A stretch of DNA of 34,603 nt from Planctomycetales bacterium. Lineage in GTDB: Bacteria > Planctomycetota > Planctomycetia > Isosphaerales > Isosphaeraceae. Position numbers and translations under genes: made by a program. Of the stretch, positions 8,691 to 17,700 are shown one piece after another; the stretch's first letter is position 1, and each line of letters starts with the position of its first letter. A model generated the notes under the pieces. That model saw nothing but the letters and a program-made list of their open reading frames with translations, searched no databases and was not told the origin of the DNA. The stretch is from NCBI GenBank assembly GCA_027459775.1, contig DAIDHE010000229.1:1-34603 (forward strand), written 5' to 3'.

Positions 8691-9335
8691 TTAGAGGAGC
8701 CGCATCAACCAGTAGAACCGATCCGCCAGGAACGCGAGGATCCAGACGACGCCCAGGACTCGTCCCGAGCGGTCGATCCAGCTCGCCTCTGATCGCCAGC
8801 GCCCGGCGAGGGCCAGCGTCGTCCAGGCGATCAAGACTCCGAAGCCGACCTGAGCCGTGGCCGGCCAGAAAAAGCCATAGTCAAAGCTATGAATAAACTT
8901 GTCAAGACTTGTAAGAGCGTCTGGTTGCACGGAAAATCGCGAGACGGTCTCGATCGCCGTCACCAGTGTCGTGACCCAGCACGCGGTGAACCCCGGCCGC
9001 CGGCCGAGCTCGGACCAGCGCCGCCGCGGCGGAGACAGACCCGCGAACAGGAGCGCCGCCGAGAGCGACATGAGCATCGGCGAGGAAACCACGAACCGGT
9101 TGACGAGAGTCCCTGGATCAATCTGGGCCGCCCGCATCCGCGCGTCGCAGTTGCGGATTCCCACGATTCCGATCGCCACCGCCGCGATCAAAAGCATGAT
9201 CTGACCCAGGCGAGGTTTGGTGGCGGACCGGGCGCTGGCCGTGCTCGGCTGGGAACCGGCCGCTTTTGGCTCGGCCTGTTGGTCGAGCATGGAGCACGCA
9301 CTCTTGAGATTTCGTACGCCCAGGATCCCAGCCAT
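8691..9335 (-). CDS. Hypothetical multi-helix membrane protein (tandem copy 2)
   Basis: A 214-residue protein of no family I recognise. It has a polar Ala/Ser-rich N-terminal tail of about 40 residues, then about five hydrophobic segments: IMLLIAAVAIGIVGI, SPMLMSLSAALLFAGL, FTACWVTTLVTAIETV, VGFGVLIAWTTLALAG and RVLGVVWILAFLADRF. It is clearly homologous to the gene just upstream (9416-9988); both share RPGFTACWV and WIDRSGRVLGVVWI, and the DNA is closely similar over the 3' part. The start is uncertain: ATG 9335 has a poor ribosome binding site, and ATG 9290 (MLDQQAEPK) is a plausible alternative. It ends 195 bases before the ketoacyl synthase start, so whether it belongs to that operon is unclear. 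Confidence 0.65.
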   Translation of the reverse strand: MAGILGVRNLKSACSMLDQQAEPKAAGSQPSTASARSATKPRLGQIMLLIAAVAIGIVGIRNCDARMRAAQIDPGTLVNRFVVSSPMLMSLSAALLFAGLSPPRRRWSELGRRPGFTACWVTTLVTAIETVSRFSVQPDALTSLDKFIHSFDYGFFWPATAQVGFGVLIAWTTLALAGRWRSEASWIDRSGRVLGVVWILAFLADRFYWLMRLL

Positions 9336-9415
9336 CTCGCACCAAGCGATTCAACTTCCCGCGGCCATTGTCGCGCGTCGGGCCAAGGAACGACAACCGG
9401 TCGACGTCGCGACGC

Positions 9416-9988
9416 TCATGGGAGCGCCATCATCCAGCCGATCCGTCGCGCCACGAACGCGGTGATCCAGACCACGCCCAGGACTCGCCCCGAGCGGTCG
9501 ATCCAGCTCGGCTCGGGCCGCCAGCACCCGGAGAGCGCCAGCGTCGTCCAGGCGATCAAGACCGCGAAGCCCGAGTCGGCGGCGGTCATCCAGAAACCCA
9601 CGAACTCAAATCTTCGAATGAACTTATCAATTGTCGTTAGACTGTCAGGATCCATCGCGAACATGGCGACGGCGTTGATCGCCGTCACCAAGAGCGCGAC
9701 CCAGCACGCGGTGAACCCCGGGCGCTGGCAAGGGTCGGACGGTCGGCTTCGCGGCGGCCAGAGCCCCGCGGCCATGACCGCCATCGATAAGGAAATGAGC
9801 ATCGGCGAGTAAATCGCGATCCGTTCAGGGAGATCCCGTCGACCAAGATCGAACTCCGCGTTCCCGGCGTCGAGATCCCAGATTCCCACGATCCCGATCA
9901 CCGCCGCCGCGATGAGCATCATGAGCTGGCCCACGCGAGGTTGGGCGCCGAGCTCTGTTCCGGCAGCGATCGGATCTGAGACGTCCAC
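9416..9988 (-). CDS. Hypothetical multi-helix membrane protein (tandem copy 1)
   Basis: A 190-residue paralogue of the next gene, with the same five hydrophobic segments (LMMLIAAAVIGIVGI, SPMLISLSMAVMAAGL, TACWVALLVTAINAVAMF, FAVLIAWTTLALSGC, RVLGVVWITAFVARRI) and the same conserved WIDRSGRVLGVVWI. The start is taken as GTG 9988 because GGAG lies 9 bases upstream; a TTG at 10003 opens the frame 5 codons earlier. The pair looks like a tandem duplication followed by divergence in the N-terminal tail. The function is unknown; no catalytic or binding motif is visible. Confidence 0.65.
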   Translation of the reverse strand: MDVSDPIAAGTELGAQPRVGQLMMLIAAAVIGIVGIWDLDAGNAEFDLGRRDLPERIAIYSPMLISLSMAVMAAGLWPPRSRPSDPCQRPGFTACWVALLVTAINAVAMFAMDPDSLTTIDKFIRRFEFVGFWMTAADSGFAVLIAWTTLALSGCWRPEPSWIDRSGRVLGVVWITAFVARRIGWMMALP

Positions 9989-10057
9989 GTGGCTCGACTC
10001 CAATCAAATAGGCGGACCGATCAAGGATTCACGGACTCCTTTGATTCTTCTTTCGCG

Positions 10058-10382
10058 TCATGGCTCTGTTTTCTCCGTCCCTGTTTTCGCCTGTTCCGCG
10101 GGCGGTTCCGGCGCCGACAAGTTCAGGGGCTTTTGCTCGTTCATGTCGGCGGCCGATTTCGCGGTCTGCTTGAAATCGAGTGCGACTCTGAGTTTTTCGG
10201 CATCAGCGAGGTCGATGTATCGACCCGCCGCGAGCTTGGCCGCGATGAGGTCGGATAGGCCGAGATCGTTGGCGCTCAGTCCGTTTCCGAGGTCGAAAAC
10301 CTGCCTTGATGAGGTATTGAACCCGCCACCGGTTGAACGTGGCGATGAGGTCGAGCATGTCGCGGCTATAGGGGAGCTCCAT
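10058..10382 (-). pseudogene. Decayed nucleotidyltransferase-like gene (DUF6036/AbiEii-type), internal deletion with frame shift
   Basis: The minus strand from ATG 10382 reads MELPYSRDMLDLIATFNRWR then VQYLI, which matches the usual N-terminus of small nucleotidyltransferases of the kind used as toxins. In the normal family a glycine-rich GG...S and D-x-D catalytic block should follow. Here the frame goes out of phase. A second frame resumes at QVFDLGNGLSANDLG and continues LSDLIAAKLAAGRYIDLADA, the usual C-terminal helix of the family, ending with a polar tail at the TGA at 10058-10060. The catalytic core is missing, so about 80-100 residues were probably deleted. GAGG lies 6 bases before ATG 10382, and the start overlaps the end of the upstream gene, so the original pair was translationally coupled. 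The assignment is by pattern memory and should be checked by alignment. Confidence 0.55.
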
Positions 10383-10647
10383 CGGCGCCCTCATCGCTCT
10401 TGTTCTGGTCTTTCTTCGCCCATGGGACGGGGTGAATCGCGCAAACGGTTTTGTCTACCCGCTGCGTGTACGGATCGATGCCACGCAGAAGAAACCACTC
10501 GGCGGTGATCTCGCAGGTTGCGTCCCAGATCGCCCTCGGCCCGGCTTCCCGCCAATAGGCGATGCTCTCCTCAAGCTGACGCCGCTGGTCCGCGGCGCTG
10601 AAGGTTGACGTGCGAACCACAAGGTCTTCTCGCGGGCTCTTTCCCAT
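10366..10647 (-). CDS. Hypothetical small protein, likely antitoxin-like partner of the nucleotidyltransferase remnant
   Basis: A 93-residue soluble protein with a helix-rich middle (FSAADQRRQLEESIAYWREA) and the segment ITAEWFLLRGIDPYTQRVDK. I do not recognise a named family. Short proteins of this kind often sit directly before a small nucleotidyltransferase in planctomycete genomes. Here its 3' end overlaps the start of that gene's remnant by 17 bases. The combination suggests a two-gene toxin-antitoxin or related cassette in which the second gene has decayed. The start is uncertain: ATG 10647 was taken, with AAGG very close to it; TTG 10656 is the first codon of the frame. Whether it still has a role without its partner cannot be told. 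Confidence 0.55.
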   Translation of the reverse strand: MGKSPREDLVVRTSTFSAADQRRQLEESIAYWREAGPRAIWDATCEITAEWFLLRGIDPYTQRVDKTVCAIHPVPWAKKDQNKSDEGADGAPL

Positions 10648-10733
10648 GTCCTTCAATCTACCACGACCCGTTTCCGTAAGGAATCACCGGCGGAGGGCTC
10701 TTCGCGTGACTTCCGGCGGTCAATCCCGACGTT

Positions 10734-13724
10734 TCAAGGGCTCGCGGGCGGTTTGAGCAGGCGGCGAAACTCCGCGAGCGCGAACAGGGGGTTCAAGTCG
10801 GGGTCGATCGTTCCCGCCTGAAAGAGCGTGGGGCGGATTCTCAGCGCCTCGCGGAGAGAATCCAGGGCTTTCTTGGCCGTTTCCCGGGTCTCGGTCACAG
10901 GCTTCTGGGCCGCGCCCTGGACCTGGAAGCAAAGAGCGTAGGCCCGGGCCGCGAAGACCAGGCTCTCGACATCGTCGGGCGCGAGTCGACCGAGCGCCTC
11001 GGCGGCCTTGAGGGCGGTGGCGACCTCGCCGCGGCGAGCGAAGGTCAGCGCCCGCACGGCCCAGAGCCCCCGCGCCCGACCCGCCGGCTGGGTCGCGATC
11101 CAGGCCGGATCACCCAGGGCCTGGCGCGCATGCCGGCACACGTCCAGAAGCCCTGTGAACGCAGCGTCGTACTCCGCTCGCTTGGCCGCATTCACCAGAC
11201 CCGACTCGGCCGTCTCGCGGATGTTGGCCCGCGCCTGCTCGAGCCACTCCGCCGCCCGGTCGAACTGCTCGCGGCGAAGCTCCAGATCGGCCAGCCTGGT
11301 GAGCAATTCATCAATGTCCATGCGTTTCTGCAACGAGCGGGGATCGTCGCGCGACAGGGACCGGGCGAGGTCGAGGCAGCGGCGATAGAAGCGTTCGGCG
11401 GCCGGGTAGTCGGGCGTGGCAAAGTGTGAATCGGCGACCAGGCTCACGGCGACCAGGAGGTCGCGGCGGGCCTCGGCGCTCGAGGGGTTGGCCGCGGCAA
11501 GGGCCTCGGAGCCGGCGAGGTATTTTTGATAAAACTCGAGAGCCCCGGCGGGATCTCCCCTGCGCAAGGCGAGCGCTCCCAGCTTGGAATAGCAGACGGG
11601 AACCTCGCGGCGAGCCCGCGCGTCGTCGGGGTCGGCCTTGAGCTGGGCTTCGGCATGCCCAAGGGCCAGCCGATATTCCTTTTCCGCCCCGTCGAATTCG
11701 CATTCGGTCAGGGCGACGTCGCCCAGCCGGGAGTGCACGAAGCGGAGGTCGAACCGGTGCCGCTGGGCGTCGGGGTCGGCGCACGCCTCGGTCAGGGCCA
11801 GCCCGCGTTTGTAGGCCGACCGGGCCTGGTCCAGGCGGCCCAGCCTCAGGGCGAGATCGCCGAGCTTGTTTTGCGAGACGGCGCGGCCGCGCAGGCCTTC
11901 GGGGCTCTGGCGTTCCGAGTCGGGGAGGGCCTCGCGGAGCTCGAGCGATTGCTGGTAGCACGCCCGGGCCTCGTCGAGATTGGCCGCGTAGAGCGCCAGG
12001 TCGCCGAGCTTGTCGAGGCAAAGCGCGCGGATGCCGTCGGCCTGGGCCCGGACTCGGGGGTCGGCCGTGGCGGCGAGGGCGGCGGCCTGGTCGCGGCTGG
12101 ACTGATAGTGATTGCGGGCGGCGTCGGTCCGGCCGGCCAGGAACGAGAGCTCGCCGAGCCGCTCCTGGGCCATGACCCGCGCCAGCGCGGCATCCGCGCC
12201 CCCGGCGGGATCGGCGGCGATCCGGTCCAGCCGGGCGATGGCGGCGTCCGCGAGGCGGCGGCGAAGCGACAGCGTTCCGGCCGACCCGCCGAGCTGGTTC
12301 TGCGCCTCCTTGATCAAGACGCCGATCGTCTCGAGCGCGAGCGTGCGCTGCTCCACCGCGACTCGCGCCCGGTCCGCGGCAACGCGGGCGAGCTGCCGCG
12401 CCTGCTCGGCCTGTTCGTCGGCGCGGCCACGCTCCGCAGCTTCCAGGCGCCGCGCCTTCTCGATCCGCGCCGCCGCGACCAGCGACCCGACCGCGAGCGC
12501 CGCCATGAGCAGGAAGCTCGTCGCCGCCAGTACGGCCACCCGCCGGTTGCGCCGGCCCCAGCGGACCAGCCGGCCGATCGGTCCCACGGGACGGGCCAAA
12601 ATGGGCTCGCCACGCAGCCAGCGCCTCAGGTCGGCGGCCAGCGCGACCGCGCTCGGATAGCGCCCGCGGGGATCCTTGGCCAGCGTCTTCAAGCAGATCG
12701 TTTCGAGGTCGCGGGGAATCGCTTCGTTCAACTGGCGAGGCGGGCGCGGCTCGTCCTCGAGCACCTGATGCACCACCCGCGCGGGCGTGCCCCGGAACGG
12801 GGGCTCGCCGGTAAGCATCTCGTACAGCGTCGCGCCCAGGGAGTACTGATCGGTCCGGGCGTCGACCGCGCTTTCGCCCCGGGCTTGTTCGGGGCTCATG
12901 TAGTTCGGCGTGCCGATCACCGACCCATCGACGAGCGTGTTCGAGGCGTCGGCCGCGCGGGCGAGCCCGAAATCGACGATGCGAAGCCGGCCCGTGGCCG
13001 GGTCGACCAACAGGTTCGCCGGCTTGATGTCGCGATGGATCAGGCCGGCCGCATGGGCGGCGGCGAGCCCCTCGGCCGCCTGGGCCGCCAGCTCGGCCGC
13101 CTCATGCGGGGACAGCCGCGTCCGCTGGCGGAGCAATTCACCCAGGCTGGGACCAGGGATGTACTCCATCACGATGAACGGGACGCCCTCGGCCGTTTCC
13201 TCGACCGCGTGCACCACCACCACATGGTCGTGGCGAAACCGCGCCGCGTTCCGCGCCTCGCGCGCAAGATGGCGGCGATGGTCGCCTGGGGTCCGGTCCG
13301 GCCGCGGCACCTTGATCGCCACCGATCGCCCCAGCGCGGGGTCGTGGCCCTCGAACACCACCCCCAATCCCCCACGGCCGATTTCCCGCACGACCCGGTA
13401 ACCGCCTAGCGCGCCCAGATCACCCTCGACCAGGGGCGGTCCCAGCACCACGGGGATCGAGGACCGCGCAAGCGGCTCCGCCAGGCTCTCGGAAAAACTC
13501 GCCGCCCTGTTGATGACTCGCTCGAGCTCCTCTTCGCGCTCGTAGGGCAACGACGCCCTGGCCCATTTCAGCCAGCGACTCAGCTCGTGGTCGTCGGTCG
13601 CCAGATCCAGCGCCGACCGGCACGACGAACAGCCGCCGAGGTGCGCGCGCAGCCTGGCTTCCTCGTCGTCGGTCAGGCTCGAGGTCAGAAGCGCGCTCAA
13701 CACTTCCAGATTGGGGCAGTTCAT
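10734..13724 (-). CDS. Zinc-finger Ser/Thr protein kinase with TPR region (PknB-type)
   Basis: A 996-residue membrane protein kinase. Residues 1-45 carry an anti-sigma-type zinc-binding motif, His28-x3-Cys32-x2-Cys35 in AHLGGCSSCRSALDL. Residues 109-370 form a Hanks-type kinase with the glycine loop GRGGLGVVFEG, Lys138 in VAIK, catalytic HRDIKPANLL (Asp232), and DFGLARA (Asp251). One membrane helix lies at about 396-418 (VAVLAATSFLLMAALAVGSL). The rest, about 430-990, is helical repeats of TPR type, for protein contacts. The kinase should be cytoplasmic and the TPR part outside the cytoplasmic membrane. The ECF sigma gene ends 56 bases upstream on the same strand. The zinc-finger motif next to a sigma gene suggests that it binds or controls that sigma factor, as is proposed for many planctomycete kinase/sigma pairs. 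Its substrates are unknown. Confidence 0.93.
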   Translation of the reverse strand: MNCPNLEVLSALLTSSLTDDEEARLRAHLGGCSSCRSALDLATDDHELSRWLKWARASLPYEREEELERVINRAASFSESLAEPLARSSIPVVLGPPLVEGDLGALGGYRVVREIGRGGLGVVFEGHDPALGRSVAIKVPRPDRTPGDHRRHLAREARNAARFRHDHVVVVHAVEETAEGVPFIVMEYIPGPSLGELLRQRTRLSPHEAAELAAQAAEGLAAAHAAGLIHRDIKPANLLVDPATGRLRIVDFGLARAADASNTLVDGSVIGTPNYMSPEQARGESAVDARTDQYSLGATLYEMLTGEPPFRGTPARVVHQVLEDEPRPPRQLNEAIPRDLETICLKTLAKDPRGRYPSAVALAADLRRWLRGEPILARPVGPIGRLVRWGRRNRRVAVLAATSFLLMAALAVGSLVAAARIEKARRLEAAERGRADEQAEQARQLARVAADRARVAVEQRTLALETIGVLIKEAQNQLGGSAGTLSLRRRLADAAIARLDRIAADPAGGADAALARVMAQERLGELSFLAGRTDAARNHYQSSRDQAAALAATADPRVRAQADGIRALCLDKLGDLALYAANLDEARACYQQSLELREALPDSERQSPEGLRGRAVSQNKLGDLALRLGRLDQARSAYKRGLALTEACADPDAQRHRFDLRFVHSRLGDVALTECEFDGAEKEYRLALGHAEAQLKADPDDARARREVPVCYSKLGALALRRGDPAGALEFYQKYLAGSEALAAANPSSAEARRDLLVAVSLVADSHFATPDYPAAERFYRRCLDLARSLSRDDPRSLQKRMDIDELLTRLADLELRREQFDRAAEWLEQARANIRETAESGLVNAAKRAEYDAAFTGLLDVCRHARQALGDPAWIATQPAGRARGLWAVRALTFARRGEVATALKAAEALGRLAPDDVESLVFAARAYALCFQVQGAAQKPVTETRETAKKALDSLREALRIRPTLFQAGTIDPDLNPLFALAEFRRLLKPPASP

Positions 13725-13780
13725 GGTCCTCGATCACAGCGAAGGTGGCGACCTGGGAATCTCGCGCGTCCGACCCCCGG

Positions 13781-14377
13781 CTATTGCAGGGGCGCGTCGT
13801 CGGCCAGGATGAGCACCTGGGCGCGCAGGTGCTTGAGAACCCGGGACTTGGCGGCATACACCTGGTCTACGGCCAGGTCGACTTCCAACGCGACCGCGGC
13901 GGGATCGCCGCCCTCGATCCAGGTCCGCTCGAAGGCCCGCCACGTCTTTTCCTCGAATCGCGGGCGGATCTCACCCATGGCCAGCCTGAGGAGCTGGGCC
14001 TGGAAATCGTCGGCCCATTCGGCGTCGGCCGGTCCCTGGGCGATGTCCTCGACCTGGTCAAACGACGCCTCGGCCGCGCCGTTCCGTCGTCCCAGAAAGC
14101 GATGCACCTTGCTCCGCGTGACGGTTCGCAGCCAGTCCCGGAACCGCCCTTTCTGGCGGTCGTAATCAAACCCCCGGATCGACGTGCTCACCTGCTTGAG
14201 CACGTCCTGGGTCACGTCGGCCGCGTCGGCGTCTTGCAACCCGCTCTTGCGGCAATACCCATAAATCAGTGGCGCGTACAAATGCACGAGGGTTCTCCAC
14301 GCCTCCGCGTCGGCATGATCGCGGAGCCGCATCAAAAGACTCGGTCGAGTGACGACGTCGTCGCGCGGCCTTTCCAT
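13781..14377 (-). CDS. RNA polymerase ECF sigma factor
   Basis: A 198-residue extracytoplasmic-function sigma factor. Region 2 is at about residues 20-95 (AWRTLVHLYAPLIYGYCRKS, DAADVTQDVLKQVS, GRFRDWLRTVTRSKVHRFL). Region 4 is at about 130-190 (AFERTWIEGGDPAAVALEVD, then VYAAKSRVLKHLRA). It would direct RNA polymerase to a small set of promoters. The open frame extends to 14803, but family similarity starts at MERPRDDVVTRPSLLMRLRD, so ATG 14377 was chosen, with GGGGGAT upstream. It is co-directional with the zinc-finger kinase and divergent from the giant secreted protein gene, both likely partners or targets. A sigma-70-like promoter is visible at 14423-14451, which suggests housekeeping transcription in addition to any self-control. 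Confidence 0.92.
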   Translation of the reverse strand: MERPRDDVVTRPSLLMRLRDHADAEAWRTLVHLYAPLIYGYCRKSGLQDADAADVTQDVLKQVSTSIRGFDYDRQKGRFRDWLRTVTRSKVHRFLGRRNGAAEASFDQVEDIAQGPADAEWADDFQAQLLRLAMGEIRPRFEEKTWRAFERTWIEGGDPAAVALEVDLAVDQVYAAKSRVLKHLRAQVLILADDAPLQ

Positions 14378-14422
14378 GATTCGATATCCCCCGTCACGGC
14401 CAATCTGCGCCGAGCAAATCCC

Positions 14423-14451
14423 ATTATGAGACTTTCGGATCAGGCTTCCAA
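14423..14451 (-). promoter_or_regulatory. Sigma-70-like promoter for the ECF sigma gene
   Basis: On the minus strand TTGGAA (14446-14451) and CATAAT (14423-14428) are separated by 17 bases. CATAAT matches 5 of 6 consensus positions and TTGGAA 4 of 6. The -10 box ends 45 bases before ATG 14377. The call is by motif only. Confidence 0.45.
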
Positions 14452-14570
14452 GTACGTGCATGCTCGACCCTACCCCCTCACGATGATTTTTCGCACCGCC
14501 CAGCGCAGAACACTCTTTCGCATGGCTATGGACTATCAGTGGCGGGCGCGACCCGTTTTCAGTCCAAAGG

Positions 14571-14678
14571 TCAGTCCAAAGGACTGAGAGAGGAAAGCCC
14601 AGGGCGAAGCCCTGGGTTGGCTGGGTCGCGACGACCCTGAGCAGTCTTTTGTCTTTGCATTGCAGCCTGAAGGGCTGC
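14571..14678. repeat. Cluster of four perfect short hairpins in the divergent spacer
   Basis: Within about 108 bases lie four inverted repeats. They are TCAGTCC-AAA-GGACTGA (14571-14587), CCCAGGGC-GAA-GCCCTGGG (14598-14616), GGGTCG-CGA-CGACCC (14623-14637) and GCAGCC-TGAAG-GGCTGC (14662-14678). The first overlaps a 12-base direct repeat of CAGTCCAAAGG (14560-14583). The CCCAGGGC and GCAGCC-type hairpins resemble REP-like palindromes scattered through planctomycete intergenic regions. The cluster lies 66-173 bases upstream of the giant gene start, so it may form structure in its 5' leader or mark a mobile REP element. The rest of the 14378-14743 spacer holds only the sigma promoter and the GGAG ribosome binding site of the giant gene. 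Confidence 0.65.
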
Positions 14679-14743
14679 GACAGGGCGACGCCGGGCGCCT
14701 TGCTTGACGACACTCCCACGAGCACTATCGCGGAGTCCACACC

Positions 14744-17700
14744 ATGGACCGCCAGAAGAATCGACACACGCGCAGACCGATCCGGGCGGCGCGGCGCGGG
14801 CATTGGCCGACGATCGAGCTCCTCGAGGAACGGCGGCTGCTGTCGACCGTCGATTGGATCGCGACCTCGAGCGGCGACTGGAACACCGCCAGCAACTGGA
14901 GCACCGGTCAGGTGCCCGGCCCGACCGACGACGTGGTCATCAACGTCTCGGGCGCGACCCCGACCATCACGATCTCTTCCGGCGGTCAGTCGGTGAATTC
15001 GATCACCGCGAGCGATCCCCTGGTGCTGTCGGGCGGGAGTTTGACGATCGCGGCCCAGTCGACGATCAGCGGCCCGTTCAGCCTGAGCGGCGGCACGCTC
15101 TTCGCGGGCCCGTCGATGACCCTGGCCGGCGCGACGACCTGGACGAGCGGCACGCTGAATCTCAATTTCAATACCGTGACCAACACCGGGACGATGACCA
15201 TCACCGCCGGGTCGGGGGAGGCTCTATGGGGCAGCAACAACGGCTTTGCCCAGACCGGCGGCTCGCTCGCGAATCAGGGGACGATCAACCAGACCGGCTC
15301 GCTGATACTCTTTCTCCATCCCGAGATCAACAACAGTGCGTCGGGCACGTACGACTTCACCGGCGACAGCAGCATCGTCGCGAGCGATGGCGGCGGCTCC
15401 ATTGTGAACACCGGTCTCATCGAAAAGACCGGCGGCACGGGCACGTCGTCCATCGCCAACAGTATCCCCCTCGACAATCAAGGCGGCGTCATCACCGCCG
15501 CTTCCGGCCTTCTCAGCATCGCGGGCGGTGGAACCAATACCGGCGGCACGTACAACGCGAGCACCGGCGCCACGATCGATCTTTCGGACGGCTCGCAGGG
15601 AAGCGCCTCGACCTACACTGGCTCTTATACGGGTTCGGGCGGCGGCACGATCAACATCGGCACGGGCGAGCTCGAGATCGGCGCGAGTGGCGCGACCTTT
15701 GACTTTCCCGCCGGCCTGTTCCGGTGGTCGAGCGGCACCCTCGGACTCAACTTCAACACCCTGACAAACACCGGCTCGATGACGATTGTCGGCGGCTCGG
15801 GGCTGCTCCTCAACGGGAGCGACAACGGCTTCGCCTCGACCGGCGGCTCGTTCATCAACCAGGGGGCCATTGAGCAAACCGGAACCCTGGTGCTCAACGT
15901 CATTCCACAAGTCATCAATACCGCGTCGGGCACCTACGACTTCACCGGCAACGGCGGCATCGCCGCGGGCGATGGCGGGGGGACGGTTATCAACAGCGGG
16001 CTTCTGGAGATGGGGTCGGGCGGCGCAGCGGTCACGATCGGCGTCAATTTCACCAACGTTACCACGACGCTCGAGGTTCCGAGTGGCACACTCACCATGT
16101 TGGGCTCGTTCACCAACCAGGGGGGAACGATCACGGTTGGGAGCGGCACCTTCAGCGTGGCTGGCGGGTTCACCAACGAGGGGGGAACGATCACGGTTGG
16201 GAGCGGCACCCTTAGCGTGGCTGGCGGGTTCACCAACGAGGAGGGAGTCCTGACGCTTGGGGGAGGCACGCTCAACCTGAGCGCGAGCTCGACCTTGACC
16301 GGAGGCGTCTACAATCTGTCCCAAGGGGCGGCGATCAACTTCCTCGGACCGATCCAAGCTTCCGGGGAGCTCTCGGCAAGCGGCACGGGAACCGTGGACA
16401 TCGGCAATGGAATGACAATCGAAGTCGGCGGCGTCACCCTCGACTTCCCAGGAACCATACTCCAGTGGACCGGCGGTAACATCGATAGCGCCCTGGGCAA
16501 CCTGACGAACCTCGGCGTCATGACCCTGGCCGGGACGAGCGAGCACGAGTTCGTCCAGGACGGCACGCTGGACAACTTCGGCACGATCATCCAGACCGGC
16601 TCGGGGAATCTGGGCTTGCACAGCGACAGCCAGGCCCCGACCACGCTCAGGATCGAGCCGGGCGCGTCTTACCTGATCGAGGCCGACTCCGGCCTCGACA
16701 ACCCCTTCGGCGGCCAGACCGCGATCATCAACGAGGGCGTCATTCGCAAGACGGCCGGAACCGGAACTTCCACAATCCTGGTCAACGGAACGCTGACGAA
16801 CACCGGCACGATCGAGGCCGACTCGGGAACGCTGGCCCTCCAAGCGACCATCGCACAGGTCTCGGGCTCGACGCTCACGGGGGGAACCTGGAACGCGCTC
16901 GACGGCTCGACCCTGGACTTCCCCAACGGAACCAACATCACGACCAACCAGGCGAACATCGCCCTGGGCGGCGCGGGCGCTTCCATGGCGGGCATCGGCG
17001 GCCTGACGACCAATTTCGCTGAGCTCAGCCTCACCAACGGGGCGAGCTTCACCACGACCGGCGCTTTCAGCAACACCGCCGCCCTGACGGTCGGCGCCGG
17101 CGGCGCGTTCACCGTGAGCGGCGACTACAGCCAAGGCTCGGCGGCCACGCTCAACATCGGGCTCGGCGGCGCCTCGGCGGGGAACAACTTCGGCCAGTTG
17201 AGCATCACCGGCGCCGCCACCTTGGCGGGGGTGGTCAACGTGACGGCGGCCAGCTCGTTCGCGACCACGACCGGCGAGAGCTTTCCCATCGTGACCTTCG
17301 CCAGCGAAACCGGCGCGGGCAACCTCTCGTACGCCGGAGTCAGCAGCAGCCGAGCCGCGGTTCTCCAGCCCACGGTCGCGCCCACCAACATCACCCTTAC
17401 CGCCGTCTCAAACCCCGTCAATCTGGTGGTGCAGCCGTTCTCCGTCGCCGCCAACGCCGCCGCCGGCCAGAATCTCACCGTCGCGTATCAGGTCGTCGAC
17501 CAGAGCGGAAACGCCGCTAGCGGCGACTGGACCGACTCGGTTTATCTGTCAAATCAGCCCACGATCAACGCGACCTCGGTCCTGCTGGGACGAATCCAGC
17601 ATACGGGGGGCGTCGCGGCCAACGGCACGTATTCCGAAACCCTGACCGCGCCGATTCCCGGCCTCACGCCGGGGAATTACGACGTGATCGTGCTGGCCGA

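Noticed and set aside
11526-13409. A 627-codon plus-strand open frame opposite the kinase gene
   Set aside because: The minus strand encodes an unmistakable kinase/TPR protein over the same bases; the plus-strand product shows no fold or motif.
14704-14730. TTGACG-16-TATCGC as a promoter of the giant gene
   Set aside because: Transcription would start at or after its ribosome binding site, and the -10 match is poor.
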